A DNA stretch of 13,083 bases from the NCBI GenBank assembly GCA_946409145.1, contig CAMJVA010000021.1:1-13083 (forward strand), given 5' to 3'. The position numbers and the translations under genes are program-made. The DNA is from an uncultured Enterococcus sp. GTDB lineage: Bacteria; Bacillota; Bacilli; Lactobacillales; Enterococcaceae. Each line of letters begins with the position of its first letter. The stretch's first letter is position 1. The notes below the pieces were generated by a model. That model was not told where the DNA came from. It searched no databases and saw nothing but the letters and a program-made list of their open reading frames with translations. Below, piece after piece: positions 1 through 5,382 of the stretch.

Positions 1-1
1 C

Positions 2-649
2 GTGAATAATATTGAGGACAAGTTTCTTACTGTCGATGAATTGAGAACTTTTTTGAATTATGGCATTGTTCATGAAGAGTTACCAATGTCTGTACTATTC
101 CATGTTCTATTTTACACTGGTTGCCGTGTCAGCGAGGCGCTTGCTCTACAGCCTGGAGATATAGATTTCAAAAGAAATGAAATTCTATTCTATAAGCAAA
201 CGGCAGTTAAAGGTAAGAGCAAGGATTTTCGAATTGAAACTACTAAGACAGTTAGTTCTGCTAGACGAGTTCTAGTAACTCCTCTAGTTATGGAAAAGTT
301 ACAACAGTTGATTAAGGCTTTGGATGAGATGAGGCAACATTACAGGTTTACTATAGAAGAAACATATTTGTTTGTGTATCTTGACTCTAGTAAACGTGGT
401 GTTCCTTATCGTCGAGAGTATGTAAATGATCACGTCAAACGGTGTGTGAATCGCTCGGGAATTAATAAGCCATTTCATACCCATTTAGCTCGTCATACAA
501 TGGCAAGCTTAGTAGCGGAGCACTGTAGCTGGGAAGTCTTGAAAGATCGCTTAGGGCATACTGACCAAACAACTTCAAAAATTTATCGCCACTTAACGTC
601 AAATGAAAAGGTAAAACCTCTGATTGCTTTTAGTTCTTTAGAGAGTTAA
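2..649 (+). CDS. Tyrosine recombinase/integrase, C-terminal catalytic part (5' end cut by window)
   Basis: This is the catalytic domain of a phage- or ICE-type tyrosine recombinase, which cuts and rejoins DNA at attachment sites. All expected active-site residues can be seen, numbered from the first visible GTG codon: Arg42 in TGCRVSEAL, Lys82 in the beta-hairpin region, His161 and Arg164 (HLAR), His186 in LGHT and the nucleophile Tyr195 in KIYRHLT. Integrases of this family are usually about 370-400 residues, with an AP2-like arm-binding domain and a SAM-like core-binding domain first. Only 215 residues are present, so the gene almost certainly continues left of the window, and the GTG at position 2 has no visible ribosome-binding site. 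The active site is intact, so it is probably functional if the missing part is. It sits at the edge of the chromosomal trmD operon, as expected for an integrase next to its att site. I cannot tell phage from ICE. Confidence 0.9.
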   Translation: MNNIEDKFLTVDELRTFLNYGIVHEELPMSVLFHVLFYTGCRVSEALALQPGDIDFKRNEILFYKQTAVKGKSKDFRIETTKTVSSARRVLVTPLVMEKLQQLIKALDEMRQHYRFTIEETYLFVYLDSSKRGVPYRREYVNDHVKRCVNRSGINKPFHTHLARHTMASLVAEHCSWEVLKDRLGHTDQTTSKIYRHLTSNEKVKPLIAFSSLES

Positions 650-704
650 AAAACGGTGAAAGCACTGGTATTACAGGATTCTTGAAAAACGATTTTTTAA
701 AAAA

Positions 705-722
705 GTAGTCAATATGTAGTCA
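705..722. repeat. Tandem 7-bp direct repeat (GTAGTCA), candidate integrase arm sites
   Basis: GTAGTCA occurs at 705-711 and 716-722, an 11-bp period or about one helical turn, 56 bp after the integrase stop codon. Short direct repeats like this beside an integrase gene are typical of arm-type binding sites for the N-terminal domain of tyrosine recombinases. The repeat is seen directly; the role is inferred. Confidence 0.5.
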
Positions 723-753
723 GAGGTAATAAAAATCTTTTTATATCAATACT

Positions 754-793
754 TTAACGACTTTTCACAAGTATCAAAGAAATTCGTCGTTAA
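754..793. repeat. 8-bp inverted repeat, candidate attachment core or hairpin
   Basis: TTAACGAC at 754-761 is repeated as its perfect complement GTCGTTAA at 786-793, with a 24-base spacer. It lies between the integrase and the chromosomal terminators, where the crossover site of the element is expected. It could be a pair of core-type integrase sites or a long-loop hairpin. The spacer is longer than the 6-8 bp usual between core arms, so the assignment is tentative. Confidence 0.35.
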
Positions 794-803
794 TACGAAA
801 ATG

Positions 804-840
804 ACTCCCTTGGAAAATTCCAAGGGAGTTTTTTATTTTT
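804..840 (+). terminator. Rho-independent terminator, rightward
   Basis: A perfect 12-bp stem (804-815 with 818-829, top arm ACTCCCTTGGAA) with only two unpaired central bases is followed by a T-rich run (829-840). It ends transcription coming from the integrase side. The other strand has no T run, so it is directional. Confidence 0.85.
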
Positions 841-842
841 GT

Positions 843-883
843 AAAAAAAGTATCTGAACTTTTTTAGTTCAGATACTTTTTTT
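843..883. terminator. Bidirectional terminator after trmD
   Basis: An 11-bp stem (850-860 with 866-876, GTATCTGAACT and its complement) has a 5-base loop and is flanked by seven A (843-849) and seven T (877-883). It therefore works in both directions. On the minus strand it ends the trmD transcript; the trmD stop codon at 882-884 touches the outer edge of the structure. Confidence 0.9.
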
Positions 884-1625
884 AGTTTGCTTTTTCTTCT
901 TCTTCAATCTCTTTTAAATATTTTTTCATTTCAGAAGTTAACTCAATTTCTTCTAAAAGATCAGGACGTCTTAAATAAGTCCGTCGTAAAGACTCTTTTA
1001 ATTGCCACTCAGAAATGAGCTTATGGTTCCCATTGCGTAAAACTTCTGGAACTTCTTCCCCATTAAATACAGGAGGTCTCGTGTATTGGGGATGCTCTAA
1101 AAGTCCCGTGGAAAAAGAATCTTCTGGAGCCGAGGTTTGATTGCCTAAAACATCTGGTAACAAGCGAACAGTAGCATCAATCATCACCATTGCCCCTAAT
1201 TCTCCTCCAGTTAGCACATAATCTCCTAAAGAAACTTCATCAGTGACTAAATGGCGAATCCTTTCATCATAGCCTTCATAATGACCACAAATAAAAATTA
1301 AATGTTCTTCTTTAGAAAATTCTTCTGCCATTTTTTGGTCAAAGGGCTTTCCTGCTGGATCTAGTAAAATAATTCTTTTTTTCGTGGCAGGATTTTTTTC
1401 TTCAATAGCTTTTAAATTATCATAAATAGGCTGAACCTGAAGTAACATCCCGGCTCCTCCACCATAAGGATAATCATCTACTGAATGATGTTTATTTAAG
1501 GAAAATTCTCTAAAATCAAAAAGATTTAACTCTAAAAGATTTTTTTCTCGAGCTTTTCCAATAATAGACTCTCCTAAAGGTCCTTCAAACATTTTAGGAA
1601 ATAAAGTAAGGACATCAATTTTCAT
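882..1625 (-). CDS. trmD: tRNA (guanine-N1)-methyltransferase TrmD
   Basis: TrmD methylates G37 next to the anticodon in several tRNAs using S-adenosylmethionine, which prevents +1 frameshifting. The protein is 247 residues, the normal length. The SPOUT trefoil-knot segments are clear: GHYEGYDER (114-122) and SLGDYVLTGGELGAM (132-146). The catalytic residues known from E. coli TrmD, Arg154 and Asp169, are at identical positions. YPYGGGAGM (52-60) is also typical. The ATG at 1623-1625 follows GGAGGG at 1634-1639 with 8 bases between. The gene overlaps the end of rimM by 11 bases, so the two are probably translationally coupled. The tail is unusually acidic (EEIELTSEMKKYLKEIEEEE). The assignment is very secure. 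Confidence 0.98.
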   Translation of the reverse strand: MKIDVLTLFPKMFEGPLGESIIGKAREKNLLELNLFDFREFSLNKHHSVDDYPYGGGAGMLLQVQPIYDNLKAIEEKNPATKKRIILLDPAGKPFDQKMAEEFSKEEHLIFICGHYEGYDERIRHLVTDEVSLGDYVLTGGELGAMVMIDATVRLLPDVLGNQTSAPEDSFSTGLLEHPQYTRPPVFNGEEVPEVLRNGNHKLISEWQLKESLRRTYLRRPDLLEEIELTSEMKKYLKEIEEEEKAN

Positions 1626-2139
1626 CCATGAGTCCCTCCATTAATTCTACTAAAACCGTTCCTTTTTCTAAATCAATGTCTTTTACAACGTCATCAATAT
1701 AAGGTAAATACCAATCTTTTTTCCCAGGACGCGCAACAGTCCACACATCATTGGCTCCCGTGGTGAAAATATCTTTCACTTCACCTAGATCATTATTTTT
1801 ATCATCCACTACTTTTAAACCAATAATTTCATGGTAGTAAAACTCATCTTCTAAAAGTTCATCTGAAAGAGCATCTTCAGCTACTTTTAAAAGTCCTCCC
1901 CGAAATTTTTCCACATCGTTAATCGTTGGATAACCTTTAAAATGTAAGAGTTGAAAATTTTTATGCACTCTTGAGCCATCAATCGTTAGTTCAAGTGGTT
2001 TTTCTTTTCCTAAAAAAAGAGTTAATACATTGCCTTTTTTAAAACGCGCTTCTGGAAAATCCGTTTTAGAAATAACCCGAACTTCTCCTTTAATTCCTTG
2101 GGTATTGACAATTTCTCCCACGGTTAAAAATTCAGTCAT
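1615..2139 (-). CDS. rimM: 16S rRNA processing / ribosome maturation factor RimM
   Basis: RimM binds ribosomal protein S19 and helps 30S head maturation. The 174-residue protein has the usual two-domain layout. The N-terminal RimM barrel begins with VGEIVNTQGIKGEVRV (7-22). The C-terminal PRC barrel runs from about residue 100 (YYHEIIGLKVVD, then LGEVKDIFTTGANDVW) to the end, with the conserved WYLPYIDDVVKDID segment. The ATG at 2137-2139 follows AAAGGAGGT (2149-2157) with a 9-base gap. It lies directly upstream of trmD, as in many bacteria. A terminator sits just upstream between it and khpA, and I see no convincing promoter after that terminator. Expression therefore probably depends on read-through or on a promoter inside khpA. 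Confidence 0.97.
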   Translation of the reverse strand: MTEFLTVGEIVNTQGIKGEVRVISKTDFPEARFKKGNVLTLFLGKEKPLELTIDGSRVHKNFQLLHFKGYPTINDVEKFRGGLLKVAEDALSDELLEDEFYYHEIIGLKVVDDKNNDLGEVKDIFTTGANDVWTVARPGKKDWYLPYIDDVVKDIDLEKGTVLVELMEGLMDEN

Positions 2140-2174
2140 CCTAAGGTAACCTCCTTTGTTTTATTGGATTTATT

Positions 2175-2207
2175 AAAAAAACCTCAAAACTCCTGAGAGT
2201 CTTGAGG
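2175..2207 (-). terminator. Intrinsic terminator between khpA and rimM
   Basis: On the minus strand an 11-bp stem with one G-U pair (2197-2207 with 2182-2192, arms around CCTCAAGACTC / GAGTTTTGAGG) has a 4-base loop and is followed by seven T (2175-2181). It begins 8 bases after the khpA stop codon. It should reduce transcription from rpsP-khpA into rimM-trmD. Confidence 0.85.
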
Positions 2208-2214
2208 CTAATTC

Positions 2215-2463
2215 TTACTTTGAACCATCCAAAATATTTAAACGAACTTTTTTGGGACCAGACACACGGACACTGTAAACAATGGTTCGAATGGCTTTGG
2301 CTACCCGTCCTTGTTTGCCGATGATCCGCCCGATATCATCTGGATTGACGGAAAGATTATATTCCACAAAATCGTGGGATTCAGCTATTTCAAGCTTAAT
2401 ATCTTCCGGATGTGTGACTAAAGGTTCCACAATCGTCAAAAGGAGTTGTTTGACATCTGTCAT
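2215..2463 (-). CDS. khpA: KH-domain RNA-binding protein KhpA
   Basis: This is a small single-KH-domain protein of 82 residues, the family's normal length. The nucleic-acid-binding GxxG loop is seen in IGRIIGKQGRVAKAIRTIV (residues 44-62), followed by the standard last strand (RLNILDG). In pneumococcus, KhpA pairs with KhpB to bind RNAs and affects cell elongation and division; the function here is inferred from family and position. It is encoded 16 bases after rpsP, its usual neighbour in Firmicutes (ylqC in Bacillus). The start is ATG at 2461-2463 with a purine-rich TGAGGA just upstream. Co-transcription with rpsP from the promoter at 2789-2817 is likely, ending at the terminator 8 bases downstream. 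Confidence 0.93.
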   Translation of the reverse strand: MTDVKQLLLTIVEPLVTHPEDIKLEIAESHDFVEYNLSVNPDDIGRIIGKQGRVAKAIRTIVYSVRVSGPKKVRLNILDGSK

Positions 2464-2479
2464 ACGTCCTCAACCTGCC

Positions 2480-2752
2480 TTATTTCGTATATTTTGCTTC
2501 GTGGTATTTTTTCATGATTCCAGCGTTTGATAAAATATTGCGAACGGTATCAGAAGGTTGTGCACCTTTTTCTAACCAATTTAAAATATCTTCTTCATTT
2601 AATTTAACTTCTGCTGGATCAACTAATGGGTTGTAAGTTCCAACTGTTTCGATAAAGCGACCGTCTCTAGGAGAACGAGAATCAGCAACTACCACACGGT
2701 AGAAAGGAGCTTTTTTAGAACCCATACGTTTCAAACGAATTTTAACTGCCAT
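2480..2752 (-). CDS. rpsP: 30S ribosomal protein bS16
   Basis: bS16 is a small-subunit ribosomal protein that binds 16S rRNA and helps 30S assembly. It is 90 residues, normal length, and starts with the hallmark MAVKIRLKRMGSKKAPFYRV. It continues with VVADSRSPRDGRFIE and VGTYNPL, which are almost invariant in the family. The ATG at 2750-2752 follows GGAGGT (2762-2767) with 9 bases between. It is the first gene of the rpsP-khpA(-rimM-trmD) unit and has its own sigma-A-type promoter in the gap after ffh. Confidence 0.99.
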   Translation of the reverse strand: MAVKIRLKRMGSKKAPFYRVVVADSRSPRDGRFIETVGTYNPLVDPAEVKLNEEDILNWLEKGAQPSDTVRNILSNAGIMKKYHEAKYTK

Positions 2753-2788
2753 AATTAAGACACCTCCATTACTTATTTAACAATAGCT

Positions 2789-2817
2789 AGTGTAACAGCT
2801 TTTTTTCGTGCTGTAAA
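2789..2817 (-). promoter_or_regulatory. Sigma-A-type promoter of rpsP
   Basis: On the minus strand, TTTACA (2812-2817) is followed after exactly 17 bases by TACACT (2789-2794). The predicted transcript starts near 2782 and gives a leader of about 30 bases to the rpsP ATG. The -35 box lies in the 3' arm of a hairpin following ffh. Confidence 0.6.
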
Positions 2818-2834
2818 GTCTTTTTTCTTTACAG
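2811..2834 (-). other. Hairpin after ffh overlapping the rpsP -35 box
   Basis: CTGTAAAG and its complement CTTTACAG (2827-2834 with 2811-2818) form a perfect 8-bp stem around an 8-base A/T-rich loop, 12 bases after the ffh stop. No T run follows it on the minus strand, so it is not a standard terminator. It could be a processing or partial-stop site for ffh mRNA. Confidence 0.45.
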
Positions 2835-2846
2835 GGTGAAATTTTT

Positions 2847-4268
2847 TTATTTTTTCTTCTTTTTCTTCTTTTTGTTAGTCTTTTTCATATAAGACTTCAT
2901 GGCCATTTTCGATAATTTTCCTTTAACGCCTGTGCCAAACATATTTTCCATCCCAGGCATATTAAAATTACCTTTTGACATTTGTTGCATCATTTTTTTC
3001 GATTCATTAAATTGTTTAATCATCCGGTTCACTTCAACAACTGAATTTCCTGAACCAGCAGCAATTCTTCTTCTTCTTGAAGGATTTAATAAATCAGGAT
3101 TTTCTCTTTCCGCTGGTGTCATAGAAAAGACAATAGCTTTTTTTCGTTCCACATCTTTTGGATCGACTTTTACATTTTCAATCCCTGGCATATTGCTCAT
3201 TCCAGGAATCATTTTCATTAAATCTTCAATAGGTCCCATGCCCATAACTTGATCTAATTGTTCAATAAAATCATTAAAGTCAAAGGAATTTTCTTTCATC
3301 TTTTGGGCAAGCTCTTGGGCTTTTTTCTCGTCATAATCCCCTTGAGCTTTTTCAATTAAAGTTAAAAGATCTCCCATTCCTAAAATTCTTGAACTCATTC
3401 GATCAGGGTAGAAAATTTCTAAGTCGGTTAGTTTTTCCCCTGTCCCAGAAAATTTAATAGGTTTTCCAGTGACTGCTCGAATGGAAAGTGCTGCCCCACC
3501 ACGAGTGTCTCCGTCAAGTTTAGTTAAGACCACCCCTGTAATGTCTAATTGTTCATTAAAACTTTGGGCGACATTCACTGCATCTTGTCCGGTCATAGCA
3601 TCTACTACGAGTAAAATTTCATCAGGTTTTGCAAGTTCTTTAATTTGGGATAACTCATCCATTAATTTTTCATCAATGTGAAGTCGTCCTGCTGTATCAA
3701 TAATTACGTAATCATTTTTATTAGCTTTCGCTTGTTCTAACCCAAGGCGAACAATTTCTACAGGAGAAACTTCTGTCCCCATTTCAAACACGGGAACTTT
3801 AAGCTGTTCTCCAATAACTTTTAACTGGTCAATGGCCGCTGGACGATACACGTCTCCTGCAATAAGTAGTGGACGTGCTTTTTCATTTTTTTGTAAATAA
3901 GCACTTAATTTACCAGCAAACGTGGTTTTACCTGCCCCTTGAAGACCAGCCATCATAATGACTGTTGGAATTTTAGGACTCTTATTGAGTAAAACTGCAT
4001 CACTGCCTAAAGTGGTGGTTAATTCATCATCAACAATTTTAACGATTTGTTGTGCTGGAGATAAGGAATCCAACACTTCTTGTCCTACTGCTCGTTTTGA
4101 AACTCTGGAGGTAAAATCTTTGACCACTTGGTAGTTAACGTCCGCTTCAAGAAGTGCTAAGCGAATTTCTCGCATCATTTCTTTAACGTCTGCTTCAGAT
4201 ACTTTCCCTTTTTTTCTTAATTTCCCCATTGCATCTTGGAGACGCTTTGTTAAACTTTCAAAAGCCAT
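2847..4268 (-). CDS. ffh: Signal recognition particle protein Ffh (SRP54 GTPase)
   Basis: Ffh binds SRP RNA and signal sequences of nascent membrane proteins and, with FtsY, delivers ribosomes to the membrane. At 473 residues it has the full N-G-M layout: N helical bundle (about 1-90), G domain (about 100-295) and methionine-rich M domain (about 325-465). The GTPase motifs are visible: GLQGAGKT (108-115), DTAGRLH (191-197) and TKLDGD (249-254). The SRP-RNA-binding element is RRRRIAAGSG (398-407), with Met-rich stretches (KKMMQQM, GMENMFG) around it. The protein ends in an eight-lysine run encoded by A-rich codons; a basic C-terminus is common in this group, but an uninterrupted run is notable. 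The ATG at 4266-4268 has AAAGGAT (4276-4282) as ribosome-binding site, in the 20-base gap after ylxM. Confidence 0.98.
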   Translation of the reverse strand: MAFESLTKRLQDAMGKLRKKGKVSEADVKEMMREIRLALLEADVNYQVVKDFTSRVSKRAVGQEVLDSLSPAQQIVKIVDDELTTTLGSDAVLLNKSPKIPTVIMMAGLQGAGKTTFAGKLSAYLQKNEKARPLLIAGDVYRPAAIDQLKVIGEQLKVPVFEMGTEVSPVEIVRLGLEQAKANKNDYVIIDTAGRLHIDEKLMDELSQIKELAKPDEILLVVDAMTGQDAVNVAQSFNEQLDITGVVLTKLDGDTRGGAALSIRAVTGKPIKFSGTGEKLTDLEIFYPDRMSSRILGMGDLLTLIEKAQGDYDEKKAQELAQKMKENSFDFNDFIEQLDQVMGMGPIEDLMKMIPGMSNMPGIENVKVDPKDVERKKAIVFSMTPAERENPDLLNPSRRRRIAAGSGNSVVEVNRMIKQFNESKKMMQQMSKGNFNMPGMENMFGTGVKGKLSKMAMKSYMKKTNKKKKKKKK

Positions 4269-4288
4269 TTATCTCATCCTTTGTTTAA

Positions 4289-4636
4289 TTATTCTTCTTC
4301 TAGTTCCTCAAGACGATCAATAAAAAGTGGGAGCATTTCATCTTTTGGATAAGTTTTTTGTGTGTAATCTCTCAGCTCAGAAAATAAATCATTCCGAATA
4401 ACGTAATCAGAATATAAGTGTAATTTTCTTTCATAATCTTCCAGTAATTTCCCTGATCGCTTAATGTTATCATACACTGCTTGACGAGAGATTCCGTATT
4501 CTTCAGCAATTTCCCCTAAGGAATAATCATCAGCATAATAAAGTTCCATGTAATTCATTTGCTTTTCAGTTAAAAGGGTTGCATAAAATTCAAAAAGAGC
4601 GTTCATGCGATTGGTTTTAATAATCTCCCTTTCCAT
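4289..4636 (-). CDS. ylxM: SRP-associated putative DNA-binding protein YlxM
   Basis: This is a YlxM/p13-type protein of 115 residues, the normal length. It is predicted to be all-helical with a helix-turn-helix: YSLGEIAEEYGISRQAVYDNIKR lies at about residues 38-60 and resembles sigma-factor region 4. YlxM is almost always encoded directly before ffh, and in streptococci its counterpart has been linked to SRP activity; direct DNA binding is not established. The start is ATG at 4634-4636 behind AAAGGAGT (4645-4652) with 8 bases between. It heads a two-gene ylxM-ffh unit served by an extended -10 promoter at 4666-4674. The C-terminus is acidic (RLEELEEE). Confidence 0.93.
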   Translation of the reverse strand: MEREIIKTNRMNALFEFYATLLTEKQMNYMELYYADDYSLGEIAEEYGISRQAVYDNIKRSGKLLEDYERKLHLYSDYVIRNDLFSELRDYTQKTYPKDEMLPLFIDRLEELEEE

Positions 4637-4665
4637 CTGCTATCACTCCTTTATTCATCTTTTCT

Positions 4666-4674
4666 AGTATACCA
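4666..4674 (-). promoter_or_regulatory. Extended -10 promoter of ylxM-ffh
   Basis: The minus strand reads TGGTATACT (4674 to 4666), a TG-n extension plus a good -10 box. No good -35 is visible at 16-18 bases. The predicted start near 4659 gives a leader of roughly 22 bases containing the ylxM ribosome-binding site. Confidence 0.6.
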
Positions 4675-4727
4675 TGTTTGTTTAATTTCCCGAAAATTTT
4701 TTTGTTAGGAAAAAGAATTTTTTAAAT

Positions 4728-4754
4728 AAAAAAGACAAGACAACATGTCTTGCC
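4728..4754 (-). terminator. Intrinsic terminator after the small membrane protein gene
   Basis: A 9-bp minus-strand stem with one G-U pair (4746-4754 with 4734-4742; GGCAAGACA / TGTCTTGTC) has a 3-base loop and is followed by six T (4728-4733). It is 12 bases downstream of the stop at 4767 and separates this gene from ylxM. Confidence 0.8.
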
Positions 4755-4766
4755 CATTTTCTTATT

Positions 4767-5186
4767 TTAATAAACAATTCCTGATAAAATATATTCCGAA
4801 TTCACTACTTTATAAGTGGTAGTGACTTCCACTGATTCTTTTTTATTTCTCTCATTAAAATACACAGTAGCAATACATTCATAACTGTCGTTGCTTTTTA
4901 AAGCGATACTTTTGGTTTTAATATATTGAATATCACCATATTTATCCGTTAATTCTTTCTTTTGGTATAAAGTATCTTCGTTAAAATCTTCCAGTAATTC
5001 TTCATGGTCTTCTTGATTGGAAGTTCTTCGATCTTGTTCATCTAAATAATCTTTCACTTCAGGAGATTCGATTTTTTGGGAAGCTTTAATGGAGGTAGAC
5101 GGACTAGTGGAGCGCAAAACAAAAAACAGACCTACGCAACTAAGGGTAACAACGCCATATAAAAAATATTTTACCCAAGATTTCAT
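4767..5186 (-). CDS. Uncharacterised membrane-anchored protein, small extracellular domain
   Basis: I do not recognise this 139-residue protein. It starts MKSWVKYFLYGVVTLSC, with one hydrophobic helix (about residues 7-24) after two lysines, so the rest is probably outside the cell (N-in, C-out). Residues 25-60 are Ser/Thr-rich and then polar and probably disordered. An acidic patch (EDHEELLEDFNED) follows. The last ~60 residues look like a small beta-rich domain (SYECIATVYFNER, ESVEVTTTYKVV). The Cys in TLSC does not sit in a proper lipobox, so I favour a membrane anchor over a lipoprotein. The start is well supported: AAGGAGG (5195-5201) is 8 bases before ATG. It is a single-gene unit with its own extended -10 promoter and terminator, divergent from the MBL-ASCH pair. 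Confidence 0.75.
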   Translation of the reverse strand: MKSWVKYFLYGVVTLSCVGLFFVLRSTSPSTSIKASQKIESPEVKDYLDEQDRRTSNQEDHEELLEDFNEDTLYQKKELTDKYGDIQYIKTKSIALKSNDSYECIATVYFNERNKKESVEVTTTYKVVNSEYILSGIVY

Positions 5187-5218
5187 TTTCTTCCCCTCCT
5201 TACTATAAGTTGTCCTTA

Positions 5219-5227
5219 ATCATACCA
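5219..5227 (-). promoter_or_regulatory. Extended -10 promoter of the small membrane protein gene
   Basis: The minus strand reads TGGTATGAT (5227 to 5219), a TG-n extension with a 5/6 match to TATAAT, about 33 bases upstream of the start codon. Upstream is a run of nine T and no clear -35 box. Confidence 0.5.
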
Positions 5228-5279
5228 CGGTTTGAAAAAAAAACAGTGATAGAAAGGATAAAATTTTGTTAGACTAAAG

Positions 5280-5306
5280 TGTAAAAGTACTAAAATAACT
5301 TTTACA
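5280..5306. repeat. 9-bp inverted repeat, operator-like
   Basis: TGTAAAAGT (5280-5288) and ACTTTTACA (5298-5306) form a perfect inverted repeat with a 9-base spacer. It lies between the divergent promoters at 5219-5227 and 5334-5362. There is no T run and no gene end here, so a protein-binding site is more likely than a terminator. The binder is unknown. Confidence 0.4.
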
Positions 5307-5310
5307 ATAC

Positions 5311-5330
5311 TCATTTTATTTTCATTTTAT
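5311..5330. repeat. Direct repeat TCATTTTAT x2, 11-bp period, just upstream of a -35 box
   Basis: TCATTTTAT occurs at 5311-5319 and 5322-5330, ending 3 bases before the -35 box of the MBL promoter. Tandem sites one helical turn apart next to -35 are typical of OmpR/PhoB-type response regulators. AT-rich sequence raises the chance of coincidence, so the role is uncertain. Confidence 0.3.
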
Positions 5331-5333
5331 AAA

Positions 5334-5362
5334 TTGTCTGAAAAAAAGCTAAATGCTATACT
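5334..5362 (+). promoter_or_regulatory. Promoter of the MBL-ASCH operon
   Basis: TTGTCT (5334-5339), a 17-base spacer and TATACT (5357-5362) with a TGC extension (5354-5356). The predicted transcription start is near 5368-5370, downstream of the ATG at 5353, which rules that codon out as the start of translation. Confidence 0.7.
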
Positions 5363-5366
5363 ACAC

Positions 5367-5374
5367 AAAAGGAG
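5367..5374 (+). promoter_or_regulatory. Ribosome-binding site deciding the MBL start
   Basis: AAAAGGAG at 5367-5374 lies 8 bases before TTG 5383-5385. It fits this TTG and no other in-frame start codon. Confidence 0.75.
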
Positions 5375-5382
5375 TGATTTTT

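Noticed and set aside
843..883. Possible att core or regulatory palindrome
   Set aside because: The A7-stem-loop-T7 arrangement at the end of trmD is fully explained as a bidirectional terminator.
2899..3252. 117-codon open frame on the plus strand inside ffh
   Set aside because: It is antisense to the fully conserved M domain of ffh, has no supporting ribosome-binding site and no recognisable protein; a shadow frame.
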